Of a stretch of 5,340 bases of DNA, positions 1 to 5,340 are shown piece after piece. Under the pieces are notes generated by a model, which did not search any database, was not told the origin of the DNA, and was given only the letters and a program-made list of their open reading frames with translations. Position 1 is the stretch's first letter; each line of letters opens with the position of its first letter. This DNA comes from Euryarchaeota archaeon UBA60 (GTDB lineage Archaea; Thermoplasmatota; Poseidoniia; Poseidoniales; Poseidoniaceae): NCBI GenBank assembly GCA_002503395.1, contig DARQ01000104.1, forward strand, positions 12,742 to 18,081, given 5' to 3'. The position numbers and the translations under genes were made by a program.

Positions 1-984
1 ATCCGCGCAGACCTGCTAACTGCAGCAGCAGAGATAACTGCTACCGAAGAGAAAAAATTAGTGATTGGTGACCGCCGAATCTACGTCAAAAGCGACCCGG
101 CAGTCGGTGTGTCTTATCTCGAGGCATTGCACAAAGCGCTTGAGGACCGCGGCGCTTTGGTCTCATCTGGCTCCTACCGCACCCCCCCGATGGGCAAATC
201 CCACAAGGGTGCTGCCGCCGGCCTCGCCCCAGCCTACTCATTTTCAGCATATGTCGCCGAAGTCGAGGTCGACATGGAGACCGGTCAGAGCAAGGTCATC
301 GAGGTGTGGGCGGCGCACGACTGCGGCCGCGCCTTGAACCCCTTGACGGTTGAAGGGCAGATTATCGGCTCGTGCCATATGGGTATGGGGCAGGTCATCA
401 GCGAGGAGATGGTGTATGGGCGAACCGGACATCTTCGCAATGCCAATTTGCTTGAATACAAAATCCCCACCGTTCACGAGATGCCGAAGGTCACGCCGAT
501 TATCGTCGAGTCGAACGACCCGGAGGGCCCGTTCGGGGCGAAAGAGGCAGGGGAAGGTCCACTCCTGCCGATTCTACCAGCGGTCGTCAATGCAATTTAC
601 GATGCCTCGGGGATACGTGTCGACGAATTACCGGTCACCCCGGATAGATTATTCAGGTCAATCGAAAAGAAAATCAAGGCCGAAGCGGTTGACAATGCAT
701 TACAACTTCCCAATCCAAGCCTTCAGTACAGCGATTTACAAAGTGTCGTCGAGGCCCGTGCTACCGCACATGAGCAACGTGATGATGAGCGGCAATTAAA
801 CGGTGACCGAGATCCTTACCACAATGGCGCGCTGTTCGGATTGGACCCGGCGATAGCACCGGAGGAACAGACCGACGACTGGGTGATTTCAATCATCCCC
901 GACAAGGATTATCTGGCGCACCCAAAACTAGCTGGCTCAGCTTGGAAACATACCGAACGCCGCCACATCGGAGGTGCTGATTGA
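1..984 (+). CDS. Molybdenum hydroxylase large subunit, 4-hydroxybenzoyl-CoA reductase alpha-like (5' end missing)
   Basis: This is the C-terminal part of a xanthine dehydrogenase-family large subunit, which binds the molybdopterin cofactor and carries the active site. The frame is open from base 1, so the real start lies upstream; the GTG at 61 is internal because matching sequence continues before it. Numbering residues from base 1, a VAEVEVDMETG strand is followed by AAHDCGRALNP and VEGQIIG, the usual cofactor-binding segment. GPFGAKEAGEGP follows, and its glutamate at residue 185 (bases 553-555) aligns with the family's catalytic Glu. The core ends near PVTPDRLF (631-654). About 105 further residues, charged and without a domain I recognise, extend to the stop; most relatives end soon after PVTP. 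The next gene overlaps by one base and encodes an FAD subunit with a 4-hydroxybenzoyl-CoA reductase hallmark, so the same enzyme is inferred here. Another aromatic or heterocyclic substrate is possible. The family call is firm; the substrate is moderate. Confidence 0.9.
   Translation: MRADLLTAAAEITATEEKKLVIGDRRIYVKSDPAVGVSYLEALHKALEDRGALVSSGSYRTPPMGKSHKGAAAGLAPAYSFSAYVAEVEVDMETGQSKVIEVWAAHDCGRALNPLTVEGQIIGSCHMGMGQVISEEMVYGRTGHLRNANLLEYKIPTVHEMPKVTPIIVESNDPEGPFGAKEAGEGPLLPILPAVVNAIYDASGIRVDELPVTPDRLFRSIEKKIKAEAVDNALQLPNPSLQYSDLQSVVEARATAHEQRDDERQLNGDRDPYHNGALFGLDPAIAPEEQTDDWVISIIPDKDYLAHPKLAGSAWKHTERRHIGGAD
970..976 (+). promoter_or_regulatory. Shine-Dalgarno site deciding the start of the FAD subunit gene
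   Basis: GGAGGTG lies in the last codons of the large-subunit gene, seven bases before the ATG at 984. It is complementary to the CACCUCC at the 3' end of 16S rRNA. The stop TGA (982-984) and the ATG share one base (TGATG), so the two subunits are probably translationally coupled. The spacing favours ATG 984 over the in-frame TTG at 981. Confidence 0.8.
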
Positions 985-1970
985 TGCGCACCCCTCCTTT
1001 CAACCTCCATTTACCGACCACTGTTAGTGAAGCGGTGCAGATATCAGCCGAATTACGGGCCGAGGGGCGTGAGACCGATTGGGTGGCGGGCGGTACTGAC
1101 CTGCTACCAAATTACAAATGGCATCTCAATGCTAAGAGCGATGTGATATCACTCGCCCGCATCGAGGAGATGACAACCGTTTCAATGACTGAAATCGGTG
1201 CCATGGCACGCTTGTCGGAAATAGCGGATGGTGGAAAAGTCCATCCACTTATCGCCGAGGCGGCGAAAAAAGTTGCCAGTAGTCTGATTCGTAACAGCGC
1301 GACCCTCGGCGGTAATATCTGCCTCGATACCCGCTGCTTCTGGTTTAACCAGGGCGAGGACTGGCGCGCCAGCATCGACTGGTGCCTCAAGTGTGATTGT
1401 GGTACCGGCGCGGATTGCCGAGTCATTCCCAATCAAAACGAATTGTGTGTAGCCACCTATCAAGCCGACCTCGCCCCGAACTTGATGGTGCTGGATGCGA
1501 CCATTCACCTAGCTGGCCCAGATGGTGAGCGAAGTTTGCCGATATGTGATTTCTTCAAACTCGACGGCATTACTCGCAACGTACTGCGAGAAGGCGAGAT
1601 GGTGGTCAAGGTGAACCTGCCCGATGATGTTGGGCAATGGCGGGGGGAATATCAGAAATTGCGCTTGCGCGAATCTTGGGATTTTCCCGAAGCAGGAGTT
1701 GCCGCGGCATGGCGCCTTGGCAGTGATGGCTCACTTGCCGAACTGAAGATAGCGACCACCGCACTCGAATCGATTCCTCGCCTTCACGACCAAGAAGTCG
1801 CTCCTGTCATTGCCGCGGGGTGGAGCGGTGAGGAGAGTATCACAGCCGTTGCAAAGGCGATACAACTGACCGTTAAACCTGTGAACAATACCGCTTTCCC
1901 CCCTAACTACCGGAAGAAGATGACGCGGGTGATGTGCGAGCGGGCATTAGGGCAACTGAGAGACTATTGA
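984..1970 (+). CDS. FAD-binding subunit of molybdenum hydroxylase with 4Fe-4S loop, 4-hydroxybenzoyl-CoA reductase beta-like
   Basis: This 328-residue protein is a medium subunit of the xanthine dehydrogenase family (CoxM/HcrB fold) and should pass electrons through FAD. VAGGTDLLP (residues 34-42) and NSATLGGNI (104-112) are the two FAD-contact loops. Immediately after TLGGN comes an insert with LDTRC and cysteines at 118, 134, 145 and 155, ending in CVATYQADLAP. From memory, 4-hydroxybenzoyl-CoA reductase beta subunits have this insert with four cysteines holding a 4Fe-4S cluster, a feature absent from ordinary xanthine dehydrogenases. Two further cysteines, 137 and 139, give a C-x2-C-x-C-x5-C cluster that I do not recall in the characterised enzyme. 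In the known reductase the cluster helps move low-potential electrons from ferredoxin towards the Mo site for Birch-like dehydroxylation. The start is set by the Shine-Dalgarno site at 970-976. A related clade with another substrate is the main alternative. Confidence 0.9.
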   Translation: MRTPPFNLHLPTTVSEAVQISAELRAEGRETDWVAGGTDLLPNYKWHLNAKSDVISLARIEEMTTVSMTEIGAMARLSEIADGGKVHPLIAEAAKKVASSLIRNSATLGGNICLDTRCFWFNQGEDWRASIDWCLKCDCGTGADCRVIPNQNELCVATYQADLAPNLMVLDATIHLAGPDGERSLPICDFFKLDGITRNVLREGEMVVKVNLPDDVGQWRGEYQKLRLRESWDFPEAGVAAAWRLGSDGSLAELKIATTALESIPRLHDQEVAPVIAAGWSGEESITAVAKAIQLTVKPVNNTAFPPNYRKKMTRVMCERALGQLRDY

Positions 1971-1974
1971 GGTG
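1969..1974 (+). promoter_or_regulatory. Shine-Dalgarno site for the GTG-started secreted protein gene
   Basis: GAGGTG begins in the stop codon of the FAD-subunit gene and lies five bases before the GTG at 1980. It supports the GTG over the next in-frame ATG at 2013, which would cut off most of the signal peptide. It also supports translation of this gene from the same mRNA as the enzyme subunits. Confidence 0.7.
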
Positions 1975-1979
1975 GAAAA

Positions 1980-2978
1980 GTGAATCGAATTGCCTTATTA
2001 TTGTGCGCCTTGATGGCATTCTCGTTCATCCCTTACTCGGCCATGGCACAGCCGGACGAGATTCCGGATACCGGCTGGGCTATCGGCTGGGAGGAAGAAT
2101 TCAGTGAAGGACCGTGGATGCTCAGTGAAAGTGGCACTTTGACGCTCGAGTTCTGGGCTGAGAATTACGACCCATATCCCCTAGAGCTGAATCTTGAATA
2201 CGAAGCCGACCTGAATGCATCAATCGATTTGCCCGATTCTATTAACATCGGTGCACAATCAAATATGTCTACCACTATTGAAATCGAGAATGTCACCGTC
2301 TTGGACTTCCTTGCCGGCAACACCGGTGATATCACCATTACTGCTACAAGAGCCAACCCCGTCGAAGGTGGCGATGTGACAATCGACCCCTCGAATTCTC
2401 AGATTGAGGGCAAAGTTATCATCCCCCGAATCGCCGATTTGCGGGTGGAATTACAAGCCTTGGGATTCACGTTGACCTCAGGTACTACGGCAACGATGGA
2501 AGTCTTGCTCATCAACGATGGAAATATTCGCGATAAAGTGGTCTCTCCAACCCTGATAGCCAATGGCTGCCCACAATTGAGTCTCATCGGAATCGGTGAC
2601 CTCGACGGCGTGGTGGTAGACTCGATTCACGATGGCGCAAAGAATCCACAAACGACAGCAGAAATAACCCTCTCCCCGGCCAGTAGTCATCCCACCAAGA
2701 CCTGCACCATCGAGATTGCCGTGGTTTCGGATGGCGGTGGGGGAACCTCGATTTCCACCCAGGAGGTCGATATCAAGGCCGCTAAATCCTCATCGGATGA
2801 AGGTTCCTCATCGAATTCAAATGGTAATGGAACCGACTCTGGCTCGTCCATTGGTGGAGATGGCGACGATGGTGCTTCAATCAATACTGATTTCCTGCCA
2901 GCACCCGGCATCATCATCACCGGGGTAGCGTTTGCAGTGGCGGCAATAATGCGGCGACCGGAATCTCAGTCACAATGA
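1980..2978 (+). CDS. Secreted, C-terminally anchored surface protein of unknown function
   Basis: I recognise no specific family for this 332-residue protein, which starts with GTG. Residues 1-23 form a Sec signal peptide (MNR, a hydrophobic run, then AMA before Gln24). Two beta-rich stretches follow, about 30-125 and 145-262; alternating hydrophobic residues and phrases such as TLTLEFWAENYDPYPLEL and ATMEVLLINDGN resemble CARDB/NEW3-type Ig-like domains of archaeal surface proteins. Two cysteines in the second part (NGC and KTC) could form a disulfide. N-glycosylation sequons are visible at N79, N95, N104 and N283. Residues 269-304 are a Ser/Asn/Gly/Asp-rich stalk. LPAPG (306-310), a short hydrophobic helix (311-324) and RR at 325-326 complete a tripartite tail like archaeosortase substrates of the PGF-CTERM type, though the motif differs. 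Nine bases separate it from the FAD-subunit gene, so co-transcription is likely. A role beside a cytoplasmic molybdoenzyme is not obvious. Confidence 0.88.
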   Translation: MNRIALLLCALMAFSFIPYSAMAQPDEIPDTGWAIGWEEEFSEGPWMLSESGTLTLEFWAENYDPYPLELNLEYEADLNASIDLPDSINIGAQSNMSTTIEIENVTVLDFLAGNTGDITITATRANPVEGGDVTIDPSNSQIEGKVIIPRIADLRVELQALGFTLTSGTTATMEVLLINDGNIRDKVVSPTLIANGCPQLSLIGIGDLDGVVVDSIHDGAKNPQTTAEITLSPASSHPTKTCTIEIAVVSDGGGGTSISTQEVDIKAAKSSSDEGSSSNSNGNGTDSGSSIGGDGDDGASINTDFLPAPGIIITGVAFAVAAIMRRPESQSQ

Positions 2979-2984
2979 TAGAGA

Positions 2985-3001
2985 TTTTTTATTATTTTTC
3001 T
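2985..3001 (+). terminator. Oligo-T transcription terminator candidate
   Basis: Two T runs, six (2985-2990) and five (2995-2999) long, separated by ATTA, begin seven bases after the stop of the secreted-protein gene. Archaeal RNA polymerase stops at such T-rich stretches without a hairpin, and none precedes it here. It would end the transcript of the molybdenum hydroxylase genes. The assignment depends on the organism being archaeal. Confidence 0.5.
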
Positions 3002-3020
3002 ACCGTCAATAAATCGACAC

Positions 3021-3034
3021 GTTCCATGGGGAAC
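3021..3034. repeat. Inverted repeat, module 1 (GTTCC-4-GGAAC)
   Basis: GTTCC (3021-3025) and GGAAC (3030-3034) are a perfect five-base inverted repeat around ATGG. It lies in the intergenic region, 107 bases before the next start codon. The right arm is part of GGGGAAC, which recurs at 3060-3066, so it could be one half of a tandem operator. The arms are short, so chance is possible. Confidence 0.45.
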
Positions 3035-3038
3035 GAAA

Positions 3039-3064
3039 TCCTCGATATTGTTCAATATCGGGGA
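3039..3064. repeat. Inverted repeat, module 2: 8+8 perfect arms around TT, probable operator or hairpin
   Basis: CGATATTG (3043-3050) and CAATATCG (3053-3060) are perfect reverse complements separated by TT. Pairing extends outwards through 3039-3042 and 3061-3064 with one G-T wobble, giving a possible 12-pair RNA stem. The compact form suits a site for a dimeric DNA-binding protein. It lies immediately before a TATA-like box and 78 bases before the membrane-protein gene, so it could control that gene. No regulator is encoded in the window. Confidence 0.6.
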
Positions 3065-3073
3065 ACATATATC
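3061..3073 (+). promoter_or_regulatory. Candidate archaeal BRE/TATA promoter for the DUF4350-MoxR unit
   Basis: A purine-rich GGGAAC (3061-3066) is followed by ATATATC (3067-3073), resembling a TFB-recognition element plus TATA box. Transcription would begin about 25 bases later, near 3095-3100, leaving a leader of roughly 45 bases. The element overlaps the right edge of inverted repeat module 2, so a protein bound there would block it. AT-rich octamers are common and no start site is known, so this is a weak call. Confidence 0.35.
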
Positions 3074-3141
3074 AATGGCTTGAGAATCGCAGGAGCGTTG
3101 TCTGGTCGTTTGGTGGCAATACTGGCATTAGAGGGAATAGA

Positions 3142-4770
3142 ATGGCGGAGGAGAACGGCAGCAAGATTAGTCTTGAGACGTGGCTCCTCGTCGGCTTCAC
3201 CGTGGCCATATTGATGTCGACCATTCTCATTGTTGTCGTCAGTGCTGGGAAGAACCCGGTTTACAGTGCTTACATCACCGATGCCGAAGGAGACTATCAG
3301 TATCAACAACTCAATCTGATGGCCGATGACCTAGGCGACTATGGAGCGGGTTATACCATCGCCAACACGATGTCGACACCGATGTTGGTCAATGATTGGC
3401 GAGAGCCGCACCGAACATTACTGGTGATGATTTCACCTGAGAAGCCTTTTGATGATGCAGAGGCGACCGCAATCCATGATTTCGTGACCCAGCGTGGCGG
3501 TAAGGTGATTTTGGCTTCCGATTCTGCCAATGCCCAGAGGGTCGCTGCTAAATTCGGTGTCTCGTACTTCACCGCTCCAGTGTTGGATGATATGAACCAC
3601 TACGAAACCCATGTGCCAAATGAGCCGACCAATAAGCAGAGTACCGACATGAGAAATGTGTGGGCTTTAGCTTCGGTCAATTCAGATGTCCGAGATATGA
3701 ATGTAGCCGCCCGTACCATCGGTTGCAGTTCGGAAATGCTGGCAACTTCCGGTTCGCCGCTGAGTTTGATGCATCAGTGCCGAACCCCGGTTTTGTTCAG
3801 AAAGACGACGGCAATGCAGATTCTTCAGGAAGAAGACCCGTCCTACCCGGAACAGACTCGAAATGCATATGTCCTTGCCCACGCCTCGACATCTTCCTTC
3901 CTCGATGAGATGGGCACTGCCAACCTCGACACCGGAAATGGACAACTCGGAGAGGGCGAAACCGAATTGATCATCAGGATTGATTATCCTGGAATCAAGA
4001 CTACCGACAAGGTACTAGGTGAGCGTGAAGGAGAGATAAGTGTAACCGGTAGCATCGTTTTCGTAGCCAATGACGATGTATTTGCCAATTACCTGTGGGA
4101 CCGAGATACCGCCGAGAGAACCGGACATCCCGACTACTGCGTCGAGGAATTCTACGCTGACCGCAAAGGTTCATGCTGGAATGGTGGGGCGGATGGCCTG
4201 AATCCCGCAACCGACACTACCTGGAAGGGCAATGGCGCATTCTTCAGCGCTCTCATCAGCGATATGATGGAGCACGATAATGAAGATATTTCCAATACCA
4301 TTCGCTTATTCAACGACGAATTCTACATTGTTTTCGATGAGAGTCGTCACGTGACCGGAGCACTTTCGGCGCCGTTCACCGAGGCGATGGGAGCAATTGT
4401 CCTGCTAACTTCAGATATTTGGCTGAAGTGGCTTATCGTGCTCAATCTCATGGCCTTACTCAGCATCGCCATCATGGTGGTGCCGGAGAAGGAGAATTGG
4501 CGGCACGTTTTCGACCTGACCAGATTCAGGGAGCGACCGACCAAAATCGACCCTAGCAAATTCCAGTTGCGTGTGCGAGAGGCGATGTTGAACAAGGTAC
4601 GCTTGTTTTACGACCTATCGCGTGACCAAATGGTATTGAAAACTCCATCCGAGGTACTCTCGATGATCCGAGACCCTCGTTTAGTGGAGCTGGCGCAAAG
4701 CCAGAGCCGCACCTACGATGATGCTGAATTGAGGGAACTCATGCAGATGATACGTCGTTGGGGCAAGTAG
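3142..4770 (+). CDS. Two-pass membrane protein with DUF4350 domain
   Basis: This 542-residue protein has a transmembrane helix at about residues 13-36 and a second at about 427-447, with roughly 390 residues between them probably outside the membrane and a 95-residue cytoplasmic tail. The N-terminal half of the outer part reads like DUF4350, a fold related to glutamine amidotransferase-like domains: LLVMISPEKPF (93-103), then a helix, then GGKVILASD (119-127), the usual strand-helix-strand with a Gly-Gly turn. FYIVFDESRH (394-403) just before the second helix matches the family's F-D-E-x-x-H phrase. Four cysteines, 195/213 and 333/345, could form two disulfides. The basic C-terminal tail (LTRFRERP onwards) is probably helical. 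The ATG follows a modest GAGGG (3131-3135). A MoxR ATPase gene starts 28 bases downstream, and DUF4350 proteins commonly accompany MoxR and DUF58 genes. No enzymatic activity is established for the family. The domain call rests on motif memory. Confidence 0.88.
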   Translation: MAEENGSKISLETWLLVGFTVAILMSTILIVVVSAGKNPVYSAYITDAEGDYQYQQLNLMADDLGDYGAGYTIANTMSTPMLVNDWREPHRTLLVMISPEKPFDDAEATAIHDFVTQRGGKVILASDSANAQRVAAKFGVSYFTAPVLDDMNHYETHVPNEPTNKQSTDMRNVWALASVNSDVRDMNVAARTIGCSSEMLATSGSPLSLMHQCRTPVLFRKTTAMQILQEEDPSYPEQTRNAYVLAHASTSSFLDEMGTANLDTGNGQLGEGETELIIRIDYPGIKTTDKVLGEREGEISVTGSIVFVANDDVFANYLWDRDTAERTGHPDYCVEEFYADRKGSCWNGGADGLNPATDTTWKGNGAFFSALISDMMEHDNEDISNTIRLFNDEFYIVFDESRHVTGALSAPFTEAMGAIVLLTSDIWLKWLIVLNLMALLSIAIMVVPEKENWRHVFDLTRFRERPTKIDPSKFQLRVREAMLNKVRLFYDLSRDQMVLKTPSEVLSMIRDPRLVELAQSQSRTYDDAELRELMQMIRRWGK

Positions 4771-4783
4771 AAAAAGAAATGAT

Positions 4784-4790
4784 AAGGAGG
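4784..4790 (+). promoter_or_regulatory. Strong Shine-Dalgarno site for the MoxR gene
   Basis: AAGGAGG lies eight bases before the ATG at 4799 in a purine-rich, 28-base spacer after the upstream stop. It fixes the start so that the Pro/Ala-rich N-terminal tail is part of the protein. The only other early candidate, GTG at 4820, has no such site. Confidence 0.85.
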
Positions 4791-4798
4791 AATAAATA

Positions 4799-5340
4799 AT
4801 GCAACCCCCAGCCCAACCAGTGAATAACCCCGCAGCAGCGCCGGCACCGGCCGCCCCAATTCCAGCACCGGCCGCCCCAGCAGCCCCGGTTGCCCCGGTA
4901 GCCCCGGCACCAGCACCGGCAGCCCCGGCACCAGCGCCTGTTGCGCCAGCCCAGACAAAACACCAGAGTACGCCAGAGATACGAGAGCGATTGAACGCCG
5001 TCGGCGCCATCGCCTCGGCCATCAACGCCGAAGTGCAGAAGGTAATCATCGGTAAGTCGCACGTTATTGATAACGTGTTGGTAGACATCCTTGCAGACGG
5101 CAATCTGCTGTTTGATGATTATCCCGGACTTGCCAAGACCTTGATGACCAACACCTTTGCCGATGCTCTCGGTTGTGACTTCAAGCGGGTCCAATTCACT
5201 CCGGACTTGCTACCAGCAGATATCACCGGTACGAACATTTACGATGCCAAGAAGGGTGAGTTTACTTTCAAACCCGGCCCGTTGTTCTGTAACCTGTTAT
5301 TGGCTGACGAGATTAACCGTGCGCCGCCTAAGACTCAGGC
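4799..5340 (+). CDS. MoxR-family AAA+ ATPase with Pro/Ala-rich N-terminal tail (3' end missing)
   Basis: The frame runs from ATG 4799 off the window end, giving 180 complete codons. Residues 11-51 consist almost only of Ala and Pro with a few Val/Ile, probably an extended flexible tail. The AAA_3 ATPase domain begins near residue 60: VQKVIIGKSHVIDNVLVDILADGNLL leads into Walker A DYPGLAKT (107-114), a known MoxR variant of GxPGxxKT with Lys113 and Thr114. QFTPDLLPADITG (132-144) and the Walker B stretch LLLADEINRAPPKTQ (166-180), with Asp170 and Glu171, are hallmark MoxR phrases. MoxR ATPases remodel or assemble protein complexes, often with von Willebrand A partners. The arginine finger and lid would be past the window. 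The upstream DUF4350 gene suggests the common MoxR/DUF58/DUF4350 cluster, so those partners may follow. Family assignment is secure; the client is unknown. Confidence 0.95.
   Translation, partial: MQPPAQPVNNPAAAPAPAAPIPAPAAPAAPVAPVAPAPAPAAPAPAPVAPAQTKHQSTPEIRERLNAVGAIASAINAEVQKVIIGKSHVIDNVLVDILADGNLLFDDYPGLAKTLMTNTFADALGCDFKRVQFTPDLLPADITGTNIYDAKKGEFTFKPGPLFCNLLLADEINRAPPKTQ
4829..4948 (+). repeat. GC-rich imperfect repeat encoding the Pro/Ala tail
   Basis: This stretch is built from GCC/GCA/GCG and CCG/CCA codons in irregular tandem order. The 15-base string GCACCGGCCGCCCCA occurs at 4844-4858 and again at 4865-4879, 21 bases apart, and GCCCCGGCACCAGC occurs twice further on. Its GC content is clearly above the surroundings. 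The repeats keep the reading frame, so length may vary between strains by slippage or recombination without breaking the gene. Long Gly/Ala-rich open frames on the opposite strand are by-products. Confidence 0.7.

Noticed and set aside
61..63. GTG as the start of the large-subunit gene
   Set aside because: The frame is open to base 1, upstream residues fit the family, and the remaining 307 residues would lack most of the enzyme.
981..983. TTG as the start of the FAD-subunit gene
   Set aside because: The ATG at 984 immediately follows, is better spaced from GGAGGTG and gives the common overlapping stop-start.
1112..1508. Minus-strand open frames inside the FAD-subunit gene
   Set aside because: They show no recognisable domain and lie opposite a gene with clear FAD-binding motifs.
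2004..2006. Lipoprotein cysteine at residue 9 of the secreted protein
   Set aside because: The preceding residues do not fit a lipobox and the hydrophobic core continues past it to an AMA cleavage site.
2975..3214. A 79-residue open frame beginning with an ATG that overlaps the secreted-protein stop
   Set aside because: It lacks a Shine-Dalgarno site, runs through the terminator and palindromes, and overlaps about 70 bases of the membrane-protein gene in another frame. Its sequence shows no domain.
4779..4799. Six-codon open frame whose TAA overlaps the MoxR ATG and whose AGG-AGG codons are the Shine-Dalgarno site
   Set aside because: It has no ribosome binding site of its own and is easily explained by the AT/purine-rich spacer; a regulatory leader peptide cannot be supported.
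4829..4948. CRISPR or minisatellite array
   Set aside because: Repeats are short, irregular and codon-phased inside a coding region, with no unique spacers.
4681..5194. Gly/Ala/Trp-rich open frames on the minus strand
   Set aside because: They mirror the Pro/Ala codon repeat and the MoxR coding sequence, whose Walker motifs prove the + strand frame.

Overview
The window holds five protein-coding genes, all on the + strand and tightly packed; the first and last are cut by the window edges. Base composition is close to half GC. Several features point to an archaeon: a secreted protein with a Ser/Asp/Gly-rich stalk and a C-terminal LPAPG-transmembrane-RR tail, an oligo-T stretch after a gene in place of a GC hairpin terminator, a TATA-like box, and a DUF4350-plus-MoxR gene pair. 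A Thermoplasmatota-type lineage such as marine Group II/III is my best guess. It rests on general resemblance, and no marker gene in the window settles it. Shine-Dalgarno sequences are clear at most starts.

Positions 1-2978 form one probable transcription unit. It contains the C-terminal part of a molybdenum hydroxylase large subunit (1-984) and an FAD-binding subunit (984-1970). The FAD subunit carries the extra cysteine-rich loop that marks 4-hydroxybenzoyl-CoA reductase beta subunits. Nine bases later comes a secreted, C-terminally anchored protein (1980-2978) of unknown function. The first two genes overlap by one base, with a strong Shine-Dalgarno sequence inside the upstream gene. They should encode two subunits of one enzyme that removes the phenolic hydroxyl of an aromatic CoA thioester, or acts on a related substrate. 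The small 2Fe-2S subunit is not in the window and would be expected upstream.

Positions 2979-3141 are the only sizeable gap. It holds an oligo-T terminator candidate, two nested inverted-repeat modules sharing GTTC...GGGGAAC, and a TATA-like box directly after the second module. I read it as the boundary between two transcription units with a possible operator.

Positions 3142-5340 start a second unit. A two-pass membrane protein with a DUF4350 domain (3142-4770) is followed 28 bases later by a MoxR-type AAA+ ATPase (4799 to beyond the window end). The ATPase has an unusual Pro/Ala-rich N-terminal tail encoded by repetitive GC-rich DNA. In related genomes such pairs usually continue with DUF58, von Willebrand A and transglutaminase-like genes, so those are predicted downstream. 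The system probably acts at the membrane in protein complex assembly or envelope maintenance; its target is unknown.
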